Assembly: GCA_002435755.1 (NCBI GenBank)
Contig: DIYH01000028.1
Location: forward strand, 248,001-312,000
Reading direction: 5' to 3'
Length of the DNA: 64,000 nucleotides
DNA from: Flammeovirgaceae bacterium UBA6059
Lineage (GTDB): Bacteria > Bacteroidota > Bacteroidia > Cytophagales > Cyclobacteriaceae
In this document: piece by piece, positions 34,927 through 43,611 of the stretch
Layout: every line of letters starts with the position of its first letter
How positions within the stretch are numbered: position 1 is the first letter of the stretch
Notes under the pieces: generated by a model
Database searches by the model: none
What the model was told of the DNA's origin: nothing
The model's input: only the letters and a program-made list of their open reading frames with translations
Program-made: the position numbers and the translations under genes

Positions 34927-36494
34927 TTACCAAGACTATAAAGACGATTGCGCAGTTCGACATTCTCTGGGGCATACTTTAAGCCCGAGTTGAGCATTCT
35001 CTTAGCTGTGCCATAGTCGCCGCGTTTAAAGTAGTATATGGATGCTAGTGAGTATGCCCGACCTACTAATACCTGATCTATATTATAGGTTGGATACACT
35101 CCATACAGTTCTTCAAATTGGTTTTTGTGATACTTGCCGGATTCTACGTCACGATTCTCGAAGCTATTATACATGCCCAAGAGGTGAGCGGTAATATACA
35201 TTGAGCCGAAACTTTTGTTACTTAGAAAGTCTTTGTTAATCTCGAGATAACTGTTTAATTCCTCAAGCACTACGCTAGTCTTATCCTCTCTTGCCAATGA
35301 ATTAGCAATGGCTGCTATGAGCATATTTTCTACGTCAATGTTGTTTGGCTCCATAATGTAGGCCTCCTTGAGATGCTGTTTAGCCACTTTGCTTTTATCC
35401 CTTACCAATGCAATTCGCCCACGCTCAAAATGGTAAACGAAATCAATGTCTTCTATCAGTTCCTTTCGGTCGAAACTATTGCGGAGATAGTGGTAAATAC
35501 TATCGTAGATCACTGGCATATTGTCATTAACCAAATACTTACTGGTGATGCGGCCAAACTCACCCAAAAGCTCGTTATCTACAGCATGCTCACTTCTTGA
35601 TATTTTGGAGAGTAATATGACGTAGTGTTGATCTTCGTACTCGTGCTCAGCTATCTGCTGTACTCCGACACTATAGAGTACAAGCCCAATCTTTTCGCTT
35701 GGATATAGTTCATTCGACTTCTCCAATGAGAAGTAAGCACTTTTATAATCTTCTTCCTCCAACAATGTCAATCCAGTATTAAAATAGTGGAGTGCTACTA
35801 GCTGAGTCAAGTCTATATCTTCCGCTTTGTAGTAGTATTCATCAAAAATGGACTGAGTGCCGTTGATTTGCCACTCTGCTTGGGTGATCATTTTGTTTTC
35901 CAACAGTACTTGCACAAAGCGCTGCTGGTATGACTCGCTTAGGTCATTCATACCGGTAGCTGGATTGGTCGTTTCTATTAAATACTCTTCACCTTGAGGT
36001 CTAGCTATAATATAGACATGATTGGGTGTCTCTTTGATGCTGTAGGGTATGCTCAATTGGTCGAAAATTGTGGCATACAAAACACACGCTGTTACACAAT
36101 TGTAGATGCCATCTGAGAACATATCTCTGATTGGTGCAAAGTCTTTGTATCGTCTTAGGAAATCACTATGAACACGGTCATAGAGTTCTTGCATGTACTT
36201 TTTATACTTTTTCTTGGGCAGATGAAGCTGCTGTAGCGCGCTTATCTTAGATGCTAAATAGATTGAGTCATAAGCTATTTGCCTAGTATCAGTACTTTCC
36301 GAATGCATCAAGAGCATAACCAAATCAATTGAGGTGGATTGACCACCTCGCTTAAAATAGTACTCCTCTTGGGGGCTATTGAAAGCTAAAGAGGGCGTTT
36401 GGCCGTTCAGGTCAACTTCTTGAGCACTGCTGACGCTCGTACAGATAAGCAATAAGGAAACAGAGCATACTAAGCCTTGAAAAAAATGCTTCAT
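34923..36494 (-). CDS. Secreted transglutaminase-like and TPR-repeat protein
   Basis: This 523-aa protein has a Sec signal peptide (cleavage after about residue 24). Residues about 85-180 resemble a transglutaminase-like/SirB1-like papain-fold domain. A nucleophile candidate is Cys133 in YNCVTACVLYA, a His is at His159 in TPNHVYI, and a polar site lies in ETTNP. Residues about 230-520 are helical pairs read as tetratricopeptide repeats (LHYFNTGLTLLEEEDYKSAYFSLEKS and later ones, described by their A/G/Y/F spacing). The combination suggests envelope protein modification or proteolysis with a TPR docking arm. The substrate is unknown. Confidence 0.72.
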   Translation of the reverse strand: MKHFFQGLVCSVSLLLICTSVSSAQEVDLNGQTPSLAFNSPQEEYYFKRGGQSTSIDLVMLLMHSESTDTRQIAYDSIYLASKISALQQLHLPKKKYKKYMQELYDRVHSDFLRRYKDFAPIRDMFSDGIYNCVTACVLYATIFDQLSIPYSIKETPNHVYIIARPQGEEYLIETTNPATGMNDLSESYQQRFVQVLLENKMITQAEWQINGTQSIFDEYYYKAEDIDLTQLVALHYFNTGLTLLEEEDYKSAYFSLEKSNELYPSEKIGLVLYSVGVQQIAEHEYEDQHYVILLSKISRSEHAVDNELLGEFGRITSKYLVNDNMPVIYDSIYHYLRNSFDRKELIEDIDFVYHFERGRIALVRDKSKVAKQHLKEAYIMEPNNIDVENMLIAAIANSLAREDKTSVVLEELNSYLEINKDFLSNKSFGSMYITAHLLGMYNSFENRDVESGKYHKNQFEELYGVYPTYNIDQVLVGRAYSLASIYYFKRGDYGTAKRMLNSGLKYAPENVELRNRLYSLGN

Positions 36495-36631
36495 AACATT
36501 GTGGTTTGAGGTATGAAGATAAAAAAGCTCAGGAAAGATTATCTATGATATAATCCCAACTTTAGAACAGACATGAACCAAAAATATTTAACTAGGCTGA
36601 TATGCCATGCTTTTATTAAAATAGAATCTGC

Positions 36632-38032
36632 CTACAGATGAATAGGCCTATTTTCAGTAGCAGCCAAGCAAGCCTCTTTTACAGCTTCCATGTAGGTCGG
36701 ATGTGCGTGTGACATACGTGACACGTCTTCAGCAGAAGCTCTATACTCCATGGCAGTAACACCACTGGCAATCATATCCGCAGCTCTCGCACCAATAATG
36801 TGCATGCCAAGGATCTCATCTGTCTCGGCATCAGCTAATACTTTAACAAGACCATCAGTATCCATACTCGCCCTGGCTCGTCCTAGAGCCTTGTAAGGGA
36901 ATTTACCAGTCTTAAATTTCTTGCCTTGAGACTTTAGTTGCTCTTCCGTGAAGCCTACACTAGCGACTTCAGGCCATGTATATACCACCCCTGGGATCAG
37001 ATTGTAGTTGATATGAGGCTTCTGCCCAACCATTTGTTCTGCCACAAATACACCCTCTTCCTCAGCCTTGTGAGCAAGCATTGCCCCTTTTACCACATCA
37101 CCGATCGCCCAAATGTTGTCCACATTTGTCTTCAAATGCTCATCAACCTCGACTCGACCTCTGTCGTCCATCTTGACCCCTGCTTTGTCCAGCACCAATC
37201 CATCAGTATATGGTCTTCTACCAATGGAAACCAGGCAGTAATCCCCAGTTAATTCTAGATTGTCACCTTTCGGTGCTTCAGCAACTACTTTCACTTCCTT
37301 ACCTGAAGTGCTGACTTCAGTCACTTTGTGGCTTAAGTAAATATCAAATCCAAGCTTCTTGAGTGCCTTCTGGAGTTCTTTGCCCATAGTGCCATCCATG
37401 GATGGGATTAGGTTATCCATAAACTCTACTACGGACACCTTAGCTCCCAGTCTGGCATAAACACTACCCAGCTCCATACCAATCACACCGCCACCTATGA
37501 TTATCATGTGCTTTGGTACTTCTTTAAGTTCCAACGCCTCGGTAGATGTGATGACTCTCTTCTTATCGATGTTGATGAATGGTAGTGATGCTGGTTTTGA
37601 ACCTGTGGCGATAATCACTTTCTCAGCTGTGATCTGAGAGCTCTTACCATCACCAGCTTCTACATTGATCGTATTCTTATCAACGAACGAACCCAGACCA
37701 TGATGAACATCGATCTTGTTCTTTTTCATCAAGAAGCTCACGCCATTGACATTATCAAGTACTACCTGGCTTTTGCGGGCAATCATCTGCTTCAGATTCA
37801 CCTTTGGCTTATTGATGGTGATGCCGTGCTCTTTGAAAGTAGTTTCAGCATTATGAAAATGCTCAGAAGAATCAAGCAAAGCTTTCGATGGAATACAACC
37901 GACATTGAGGCATGTACCTCCCAACGTGTCGTACTTTTCAATGATAGCCGTTTTGAGACCTAGCTGTGCACAACGTATAGCCGCTACATATCCACCAGGT
38001 CCTGAACCGATAACTGCAACTTGGTAATCCAT
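36632..38032 (-). CDS. lpdA: Dihydrolipoyl dehydrogenase (E3)
   Basis: This 466-aa flavoprotein has the FAD motif GSGPGGYVAAIR at 9-20, and the redox disulfide is Cys41/Cys46 in GGTCLNVGC. The NAD motif IIGGGVIGMELG is near 177, and the dimer-interface HAHPTYMEAVKE carries the catalytic His444-Glu449 pair. It reoxidises dihydrolipoamide for 2-oxoglutarate dehydrogenase, and probably for other lipoyl complexes. It ends the sucA-sucB-(four-helix gene)-lpd cluster and is separated from sucB only by the inserted small gene. Confidence 0.97.
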   Translation of the reverse strand: MDYQVAVIGSGPGGYVAAIRCAQLGLKTAIIEKYDTLGGTCLNVGCIPSKALLDSSEHFHNAETTFKEHGITINKPKVNLKQMIARKSQVVLDNVNGVSFLMKKNKIDVHHGLGSFVDKNTINVEAGDGKSSQITAEKVIIATGSKPASLPFINIDKKRVITSTEALELKEVPKHMIIIGGGVIGMELGSVYARLGAKVSVVEFMDNLIPSMDGTMGKELQKALKKLGFDIYLSHKVTEVSTSGKEVKVVAEAPKGDNLELTGDYCLVSIGRRPYTDGLVLDKAGVKMDDRGRVEVDEHLKTNVDNIWAIGDVVKGAMLAHKAEEEGVFVAEQMVGQKPHINYNLIPGVVYTWPEVASVGFTEEQLKSQGKKFKTGKFPYKALGRARASMDTDGLVKVLADAETDEILGMHIIGARAADMIASGVTAMEYRASAEDVSRMSHAHPTYMEAVKEACLAATENRPIHL

Positions 38033-38060
38033 ATCTTTTTGTTTTGGTACAGAGTATTTG

Positions 38061-38445
38061 GTATTAAGTATTTGGACTCAACTTGCTCTGTAGTTTAAAT
38101 ATCATTTTTGAGATTATTTCAACATCCTTTAGAAGCGGATCAAGTTTGTCATTCTCCACTAAACCAACATTCTGAGAAATTAACAACTGAGTTTCCAATT
38201 CAAAAATTGATCCAACAGCTACGCTTAAGAAATTTATAAACTGCTTGTCAGAATTTCGACCTGCTCCTTCAGCAATATTGGATGAAACTGAAACGACAGA
38301 CCTTCTTAACTGAGAAATCAATCCATACTTTTCCTCAAGAGGAAAGGAATTTGTCAAATGGTAAACTTGGGTAGCAAGTTCAATACTGCGTTTCCAAACA
38401 TCAAGCTCCTTGTATCTATGCATCCTACGCCTTTGTACTTAATAC
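38061..38445. mobile_element. Possible small mobile element: four-helix-bundle gene between 10-bp inverted repeats
   Basis: GTATTAAGTA at 38061-38070 is the exact reverse complement of TACTTAATAC at 38436-38445. The two repeats bracket the four-helix gene, which fills the 430-bp gap between sucB and lpdA. The right side is embedded in a further repetitive stretch (TACTTAATACTTTGTAC, 38436-38452), and the left side in repeated TATTTGG units. There is no transposase, so movement would need help in trans. This is an inference from the repeats and the interrupted operon. Confidence 0.45.
38064..38423 (-). CDS. Four-helix-bundle protein (S23/IVP and bAvd-like family)
   Basis: This 119-aa helical protein has the family pattern HRYKELDVWKRSIELATQVY at its N terminus, LRRSVVSVSSNIAEGAGR near 45, and a C-terminal coiled segment. 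The family includes the product of 23S rRNA intervening sequences and is related in fold to the accessory protein Avd of diversity-generating retroelements. Here there is no rRNA and no reverse transcriptase. The gene sits inside the sucA-sucB-lpd operon, between short inverted repeats, as if inserted. Its stop codon lies within one of those repeats. Confidence 0.9.
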   Translation of the reverse strand: MHRYKELDVWKRSIELATQVYHLTNSFPLEEKYGLISQLRRSVVSVSSNIAEGAGRNSDKQFINFLSVAVGSIFELETQLLISQNVGLVENDKLDPLLKDVEIISKMIFKLQSKLSPNT

Positions 38446-38460
38446 TTTGTACAAAATACA

Positions 38461-39981
38461 TTATACGCCAAGAAGAAGTCTTGTTGGGTCTTCAAGCAAC
38501 TGCTTTACACGAACGAGGAAGCTGACAGACTCACGTCCGTCAATGATTCTATGATCATAACTCAAAGCGACATACATGATTGGCCTCACGACTATTTCGC
38601 CATTCTCTACTACTGGTCGCTCAACGATGTTGTGCATACCGAGAATGGCAGATTGTGGTGCATTGATGATCGGTGTAGAAAGCATTGAGCCGAAAATGCC
38701 ACCATTAGTGATCGTGAAAGTCCCTCCTGTCATCTCAGGGATACTCAACTTACCCTCACGAGCCTTTGTCGCTAATCTTACGATCTCTTTTTCAATCTGA
38801 TCGAAGCTCATGCCTTCAGCGTTTCTGATCACTGGCACAACCAACCCTTTTGGCGCTGATACGGCAATTGAAATATCACAGAAATCGCTGTAGACCATTT
38901 CTTCACCATCGATGTAAGCATTGACAGCAGGCCATTCCTGAAGTGCCATACAACATGCTTTGGTAAAGAAGGACATGAATCCCAGGCCAACTTCATACTT
39001 ATCCTTGAATGACTCTTTGTACTTTTTCCTCAAGTCCATAATCGGCTGCATATTGACTTCATTAAATGTTGTCAACATGGCAGTTTCATTCTTAACAGAA
39101 ACAAGCCTTCTGGATATGGTCTTACGAAGATTGGTCATCTTCTCACGACGTTGATCTCTGTCGCCTTTGGGAGCTGCAGGAGCCTCTTGTGCGGCACTAG
39201 ACGCTGGAGCTGATACCGGAGCTGATTTCTCAGCATTTACCGCGTCCTCTTTGGTAATGCGGCCACCGACACCTGAGCCTTTTATTTCTGTTGCTGCTAT
39301 TCCTTTTTCCGCTAGGATCTTAGCTGCTGCTGGAGATGCGTGACCTGAGGCATACCCAGGCTCTCCAGTGGGTGATTCAGCAACAGGGGTGCTGGATTCG
39401 ACAGGAGTACTCTCCGCTTTAGTAGGAGCTCCATCTGTCACTTCAATTTTACAAATGAGCGCACCTATTTCAAGGGTATCTCCTTCCTTGGCCACATGCC
39501 GTAGCACACCGTTGGCCTCCGCCGTAAGTTCAAAAGTTGCTTTATCCGATTCTATCTCTGCGATGACATCATCCAGTGCTACACTAGCTCCATCGTCAAC
39601 CATCCAGCTTGAGATGGTCACTTCATTGATAGACTCACCTACCGCCGGCACATGCATTTCCATTGTCTCTCCGGTAGCCTTAGCTTCAGCAACTTCAGTA
39701 GGGGCTGGGACAGCCTCTGACACAATAGATGCTTCTGCTGGGGCACCAGCCGTATCGATTTCGCAAATGACAGCTCCAATCTCGATTGTATCACCTTCAT
39801 TAGCTTTGGTGGTAAGCACGCCGGCAGCCTCTGCTGTTAGCTCAAAAGTTGCCTTATCAGACTCTAACTCGGCAATCACCTCATCCATTTCAACAGAATC
39901 GCCGGTCTTTTTCATCCATTGAGCGATGGTCACCTCACTTATTGACTCACCAACATTGGGTACTTTAATTTCTAAAGCCAT
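38461..39981 (-). CDS. sucB: 2-oxoglutarate dehydrogenase E2 (dihydrolipoyl succinyltransferase) with two lipoyl domains
   Basis: This 506-aa protein has two tandem lipoyl domains, with lipoyl lysines at Lys43 and Lys147, each in ESDKATFEL. An Ala/Pro linker follows, then a peripheral-subunit-binding domain at about 213-250 (ASPAAAKILAEKGI) and a catalytic acyltransferase domain from about 275. The latter ends with the active-site SYDHRIIDG (His477, Asp481). It transfers succinyl groups to CoA as the core of the OGDH complex. Most SucB proteins have one lipoyl domain, so the duplication is notable. The sucA stop lies 17 bp upstream. Confidence 0.96.
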   Translation of the reverse strand: MALEIKVPNVGESISEVTIAQWMKKTGDSVEMDEVIAELESDKATFELTAEAAGVLTTKANEGDTIEIGAVICEIDTAGAPAEASIVSEAVPAPTEVAEAKATGETMEMHVPAVGESINEVTISSWMVDDGASVALDDVIAEIESDKATFELTAEANGVLRHVAKEGDTLEIGALICKIEVTDGAPTKAESTPVESSTPVAESPTGEPGYASGHASPAAAKILAEKGIAATEIKGSGVGGRITKEDAVNAEKSAPVSAPASSAAQEAPAAPKGDRDQRREKMTNLRKTISRRLVSVKNETAMLTTFNEVNMQPIMDLRKKYKESFKDKYEVGLGFMSFFTKACCMALQEWPAVNAYIDGEEMVYSDFCDISIAVSAPKGLVVPVIRNAEGMSFDQIEKEIVRLATKAREGKLSIPEMTGGTFTITNGGIFGSMLSTPIINAPQSAILGMHNIVERPVVENGEIVVRPIMYVALSYDHRIIDGRESVSFLVRVKQLLEDPTRLLLGV

Positions 39982-39998
39982 TTTGACTGATGGTTATA

Positions 39999-42713
39999 TT
40001 ATTTAAATGCCTCTTTAACTAGTTCTTGCTGCTCCTGCCTATGGACTTTCGCAAATCCTGTGGCCGGGGAGGCAGCTGCACGTCGAGATATCACTTTTAT
40101 ACCTTGACCAAATGTTCTGAGCATAAAGCTCCATCCTCCCATATTCTCAGGTTCTTCTTGTACCCAGAATACTTCAGGATTACTATATTTTTTCAATATC
40201 GCGTCCAACTGCTTCTTAGGAAACGGGTAGAGCTGTTCAATCCTCGTAATTGCGACATCCTTGATTTTTTTCTTCTGCTGCTCTTCTAGCAAGTCAAAAT
40301 ATACCTTACCAGAACAGAGCAATACCTTACGAACCGACTTGTTCGTCACATAAGTATCACCAATTACCTCCTTAAAAGTTCCGCTTGTGAAATCTTTTAA
40401 TGGGCTGGCAACACCAGGGTGTCTCAGCAGCGACTTAGGAGAGAACACCACGCATGGTTTTCTAAAAGTCCATGTAACCTGTCTCCTCATTAAGTGGAAG
40501 ATATTAGCAGCGGTAGTCAGATTAGCTACCACAATGTTGTCCTGAGCGCACAATTGTAGGAACCTTTCAAGTCGCGCACTTGAGTGCTCAGGCCCTTGAC
40601 CTTCATATCCATGCGGCAATAACATGACCAGACCATTCATTCTTTGCCATTTACTCTCTGCACTAGAGATAAATTGGTCTATCATGACTTGAGCACCATT
40701 TGCAAAGTCTCCAAACTGTGCCTCCCAGATCACCAAGGCATTAGGAGTAGCCATCGCATATCCGTATTCAAATCCGAGAACTCCGAATTCTGATAGGAGC
40801 GAATTAAATATCCTGAATGGCTCCTGCTTTTCTGAGACATAGTTAAGGTTGCAGTAGGGCTCATTAGTATTTGAGTCAAAGATGTAGCTATGACGATGAG
40901 AGAACGTACCGCGCTTGACATCCTGACCTGACATCCTCACAATCTTACCGTCTGCGAGCAATGATCCATATGCTAGTAGCTCTCCATCGGCCCATCCAAG
41001 TTCTTTTTTCTCGAAAAATGCAGCTTTTCGATCCTTGATCAATTTCTCTATCTGCTTCAGTGGCTTGAAGCCTTGAGGAATAGATGTCAAAACTTCCCCG
41101 ACTGTCTTAACCATCTCTGTGGAGATTGCAGTATCTGGAGATTTGTCAAATGCACCAGGCTTTGACCTGTGTAGGTGATTCCATTCCTCTTCTATCTTTT
41201 GAGGCTTATATGGAAGGGGTCGCTGCTTTACTTCATCAAGACGATCCTGTAGGAGCTTCTTAAATTCATCGTTCAACTGCTTAGACCTATTCTGACTTAT
41301 ATCCCCACGCTCAACCAATTTCTTGACATAGATCTCCCTTGGATTAGGGTGCTTGGCAATGAGGCTATAAAGTTTAGGTTGAGTGAATTTGGGCTCGTCA
41401 CTTTCATTGTGCCCATGGCGCCTATAGCACAGTAAGTCTATGAAGAAGTCCTTATGAAATGTTTGTCTGTACTCTACTGCCAATCGTGCAGCATAAGCTA
41501 CCGCCTCAGCGTCATCCCCATTAACATGCAATATGGGGGTATCGACGATTTTAGCTATATCCGTACAGTAGATACTCGACCTTGCATCATCATAGTCAGT
41601 TGTAAATCCTACCTGATTGTTGATCACAAAGTGAATGGTTCCGCCGGTGGAGTAGCCATCCAATTGTGACATTTGGATACATTCGTAGACTATGCCTTGA
41701 CCGGCAACCGCCGCATCACCATGTATCAATATTGGGATAGCCTTGCTAAAATCCTCTCTATACTCATCATCTACCTGAGCGCGAGTATATCCGAGTACTA
41801 CAGGGTCTACCGCCTCCAGGTGAGAAGGGTTTGGAGCAAGCTTTACATATATCTTCTTACCAGAATTAGTTTTGATATAGCTTGAGTAACCCAGGTGGTA
41901 CTTCACATCACCATCACCCATAGTCAGGTCAGGGTCAACTCCACCTTCAAATTCATTGAATATTTCTTCATAGGTCTTACCCATGATGTTGGCAAGGACG
42001 TTGAGTCTCCCTCTATGCGCCATGCCGATCACAATCTCTTCTACATCATGATCTGCTGCCTTGTTGATAATAGTGTGCAGTGCAGTAATAGTATTCTCAC
42101 CACCTTCAAGCGAGAATCGCTTTTGCCCTATGTATTTGGTATGAAGGAAGTTTTCAAAAATGACTGCTTCATTGAGCTTTTGAAGTATCTCTTTCTTCTG
42201 GTCTGTAGATGGTTCTATATTGACACCTTCAGTTTCAACCTTCTGCTTGAACCACTCGAAAGTGTCAGAGTTCCTGATATGATTAAACTCATATCCAATT
42301 GACCCAAGATAGATTTTTTCTAGACGCCCCCTAATGTCCTTAAACTTGGCCCTACCCATTCCGATCTCTGAACCAACATCAAACTCCTTATCTAAATCAG
42401 CATCAGACAAACCGAAGTTATCGAGATCAAGTCTCACCACGTGCTGTCGCCTTTGTCTTACAGGATTTGTATCTGACTTAAGATGCGCTCTTGACCGGTG
42501 AGCATAAATGAAATTACGTACTTTGATTTCAGTCGAATCAGCGATATCAGCTCTACTTTTAGCGGTACCATTAAACTGTTCCTGAGAGAACTCAAATCCT
42601 TCGAAAAACTTTTGCCAACTTTCATCAACACTGTTAGGGTCAGTCTTGTAAGATGAGTAGAGGTCTTCTATGTAGTTGGTATGGGCGTTCGAGATATATG
42701 AAAACTTATCCAT
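39999..42713 (-). CDS. sucA: 2-oxoglutarate dehydrogenase E1 component
   Basis: This 904-aa protein has the E1o family order. It has an N-terminal helix that docks to E2 (NAHTNYIEDLYSSYKTDP), then the thiamine-diphosphate domain with GMAHRGRLNVLAN near 231 and HGDAAVAGQG near 335. A NNQVGFTT stretch and the C-terminal QEEPENMGGW motif follow. It decarboxylates 2-oxoglutarate with TPP and passes the succinyl group to SucB lipoyl arms. It is the first gene of the operon, with a TACCTTTG -7 box 28 bp upstream of the ATG. Confidence 0.98.
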   Translation of the reverse strand: MDKFSYISNAHTNYIEDLYSSYKTDPNSVDESWQKFFEGFEFSQEQFNGTAKSRADIADSTEIKVRNFIYAHRSRAHLKSDTNPVRQRRQHVVRLDLDNFGLSDADLDKEFDVGSEIGMGRAKFKDIRGRLEKIYLGSIGYEFNHIRNSDTFEWFKQKVETEGVNIEPSTDQKKEILQKLNEAVIFENFLHTKYIGQKRFSLEGGENTITALHTIINKAADHDVEEIVIGMAHRGRLNVLANIMGKTYEEIFNEFEGGVDPDLTMGDGDVKYHLGYSSYIKTNSGKKIYVKLAPNPSHLEAVDPVVLGYTRAQVDDEYREDFSKAIPILIHGDAAVAGQGIVYECIQMSQLDGYSTGGTIHFVINNQVGFTTDYDDARSSIYCTDIAKIVDTPILHVNGDDAEAVAYAARLAVEYRQTFHKDFFIDLLCYRRHGHNESDEPKFTQPKLYSLIAKHPNPREIYVKKLVERGDISQNRSKQLNDEFKKLLQDRLDEVKQRPLPYKPQKIEEEWNHLHRSKPGAFDKSPDTAISTEMVKTVGEVLTSIPQGFKPLKQIEKLIKDRKAAFFEKKELGWADGELLAYGSLLADGKIVRMSGQDVKRGTFSHRHSYIFDSNTNEPYCNLNYVSEKQEPFRIFNSLLSEFGVLGFEYGYAMATPNALVIWEAQFGDFANGAQVMIDQFISSAESKWQRMNGLVMLLPHGYEGQGPEHSSARLERFLQLCAQDNIVVANLTTAANIFHLMRRQVTWTFRKPCVVFSPKSLLRHPGVASPLKDFTSGTFKEVIGDTYVTNKSVRKVLLCSGKVYFDLLEEQQKKKIKDVAITRIEQLYPFPKKQLDAILKKYSNPEVFWVQEEPENMGGWSFMLRTFGQGIKVISRRAAASPATGFAKVHRQEQQELVKEAFK

Positions 42714-42741
42714 TGGGTATGAACGATATATGATTTCGTAT

Positions 42742-42749
42742 CAAAGGTA
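42742..42749 (-). promoter_or_regulatory. Putative -7 box (TACCTTTG) for the sucAB-lpd operon
   Basis: TACCTTTG on the minus strand matches TAnnTTTG, 28 bp upstream of the sucA ATG at 42713. The -33 element is not evident. Confidence 0.55.
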
Positions 42750-42861
42750 ATTGATCAGTTTCAGAATGAAAAACCGTATAACCGCTTTAGCAAATATTCA
42801 ATTAACAATTACTTAACTCTCTGATTTACCAACACCTGATGTCTCTTTGATTAATTATCAC

Positions 42862-42869
42862 TACTTTTG
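42862..42869 (+). promoter_or_regulatory. Putative -7 box (TACTTTTG) for rpsP
   Basis: TACTTTTG matches TAnnTTTG and lies 67 bp upstream of the rpsP ATG. A hairpin-forming CCTTTTCTTGAAAAGG (42873-42888) follows in the leader and could be a structured regulatory leader. Confidence 0.5.
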
Positions 42870-42936
42870 CGTTCCTTTTCTTGAAAAGGAATTTAAATGT
42901 TAATGGACGTGATCCATAGAAACTTATAATTAACAA

Positions 42937-43605
42937 ATGGCAGTAAAAATTAGACTCGCGCGTCGAGGACGCAAGAAGAGAGCAATGTACGATGTAGTCG
43001 TTGCTGACGCTAGAGCACCACGTGATGGTCGCTTTATTGAAAAAATTGGTACTTACAATCCTAATGTTGACCCTGCAAGCGTTGATATCAACGCCGAAAA
43101 GGCCTTCGATTGGGTAATGAAAGGTGCACAGCCTACCGATACTGTTAAGGCGATGTTGTCTTACAGAGGTGTCATGTACAGAAAGCACCTTCAGATCGGT
43201 GTTAACAAAGGAGCTATAACTCAAGAGGAAGCTGATAAGCGTCTTCAAGAGTGGTTAGATCAGAAAGAAGCTAAGATTCAAGGTAAAGTTGATTCTTTGG
43301 CTCAGAAGAAAGAAGCAGATCGTAAGTCACGACTTGAGGCAGAAACCAAGGTGAAAGAAGCCAGGGCAGAGGCCATCAAGCAAAGACAAGCAGAAGAGCT
43401 AGCTGCAGCACAACCTGAAGAGGAGGCGAGCGAAGAAGCTCCAGCGGAGGAGGCGAGTGTAGAAGCAGAAGTAGTCGCGGAAGCACCTGCAACGGAAGAA
43501 GCACCAGCAGAAGAAGTTGCTGAAGCTCCGGCCGAAGAAGCACCAAAAGCAGAAGAGGCACCTGAGGCTGACGCATCTACTGAAGAAGAGGAGAAGAAAG
43601 ACTAA
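42937..43605 (+). CDS. rpsP: 30S ribosomal protein S16 with long acidic C-terminal tail
   Basis: The first 80 residues are a complete S16 domain (MAVKIRLARRGRKKRAMYDV, DGRFIEKIGTYNP). Most bacteria stop here. This protein continues to 222 aa, first with a charged helical segment (about 95-155, many Lys/Glu, likely coiled coil), then with about 65 residues made almost only of Ala, Glu, Pro and Val. Bacteroidota S16 proteins are known to be extended, but the low-complexity tail is extreme. It heads an rpsP-rimM-trmD cluster, the usual bacterial order, with rimM 6 bp downstream. Confidence 0.96.
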   Translation: MAVKIRLARRGRKKRAMYDVVVADARAPRDGRFIEKIGTYNPNVDPASVDINAEKAFDWVMKGAQPTDTVKAMLSYRGVMYRKHLQIGVNKGAITQEEADKRLQEWLDQKEAKIQGKVDSLAQKKEADRKSRLEAETKVKEARAEAIKQRQAEELAAAQPEEEASEEAPAEEASVEAEVVAEAPATEEAPAEEVAEAPAEEAPKAEEAPEADASTEEEEKKD

Positions 43606-43611
43606 GCTAGC

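Noticed and set aside
38064..38423. Diversity-generating retroelement, because the four-helix protein resembles Avd
   Set aside because: There is no reverse transcriptase, template repeat or variable-repeat target gene anywhere in the window.
43376..43576. Leucine-rich open frame opposite the S16 tail
   Set aside because: It is the antisense shadow of the Ala/Glu/Pro repeat tract, with no independent support.
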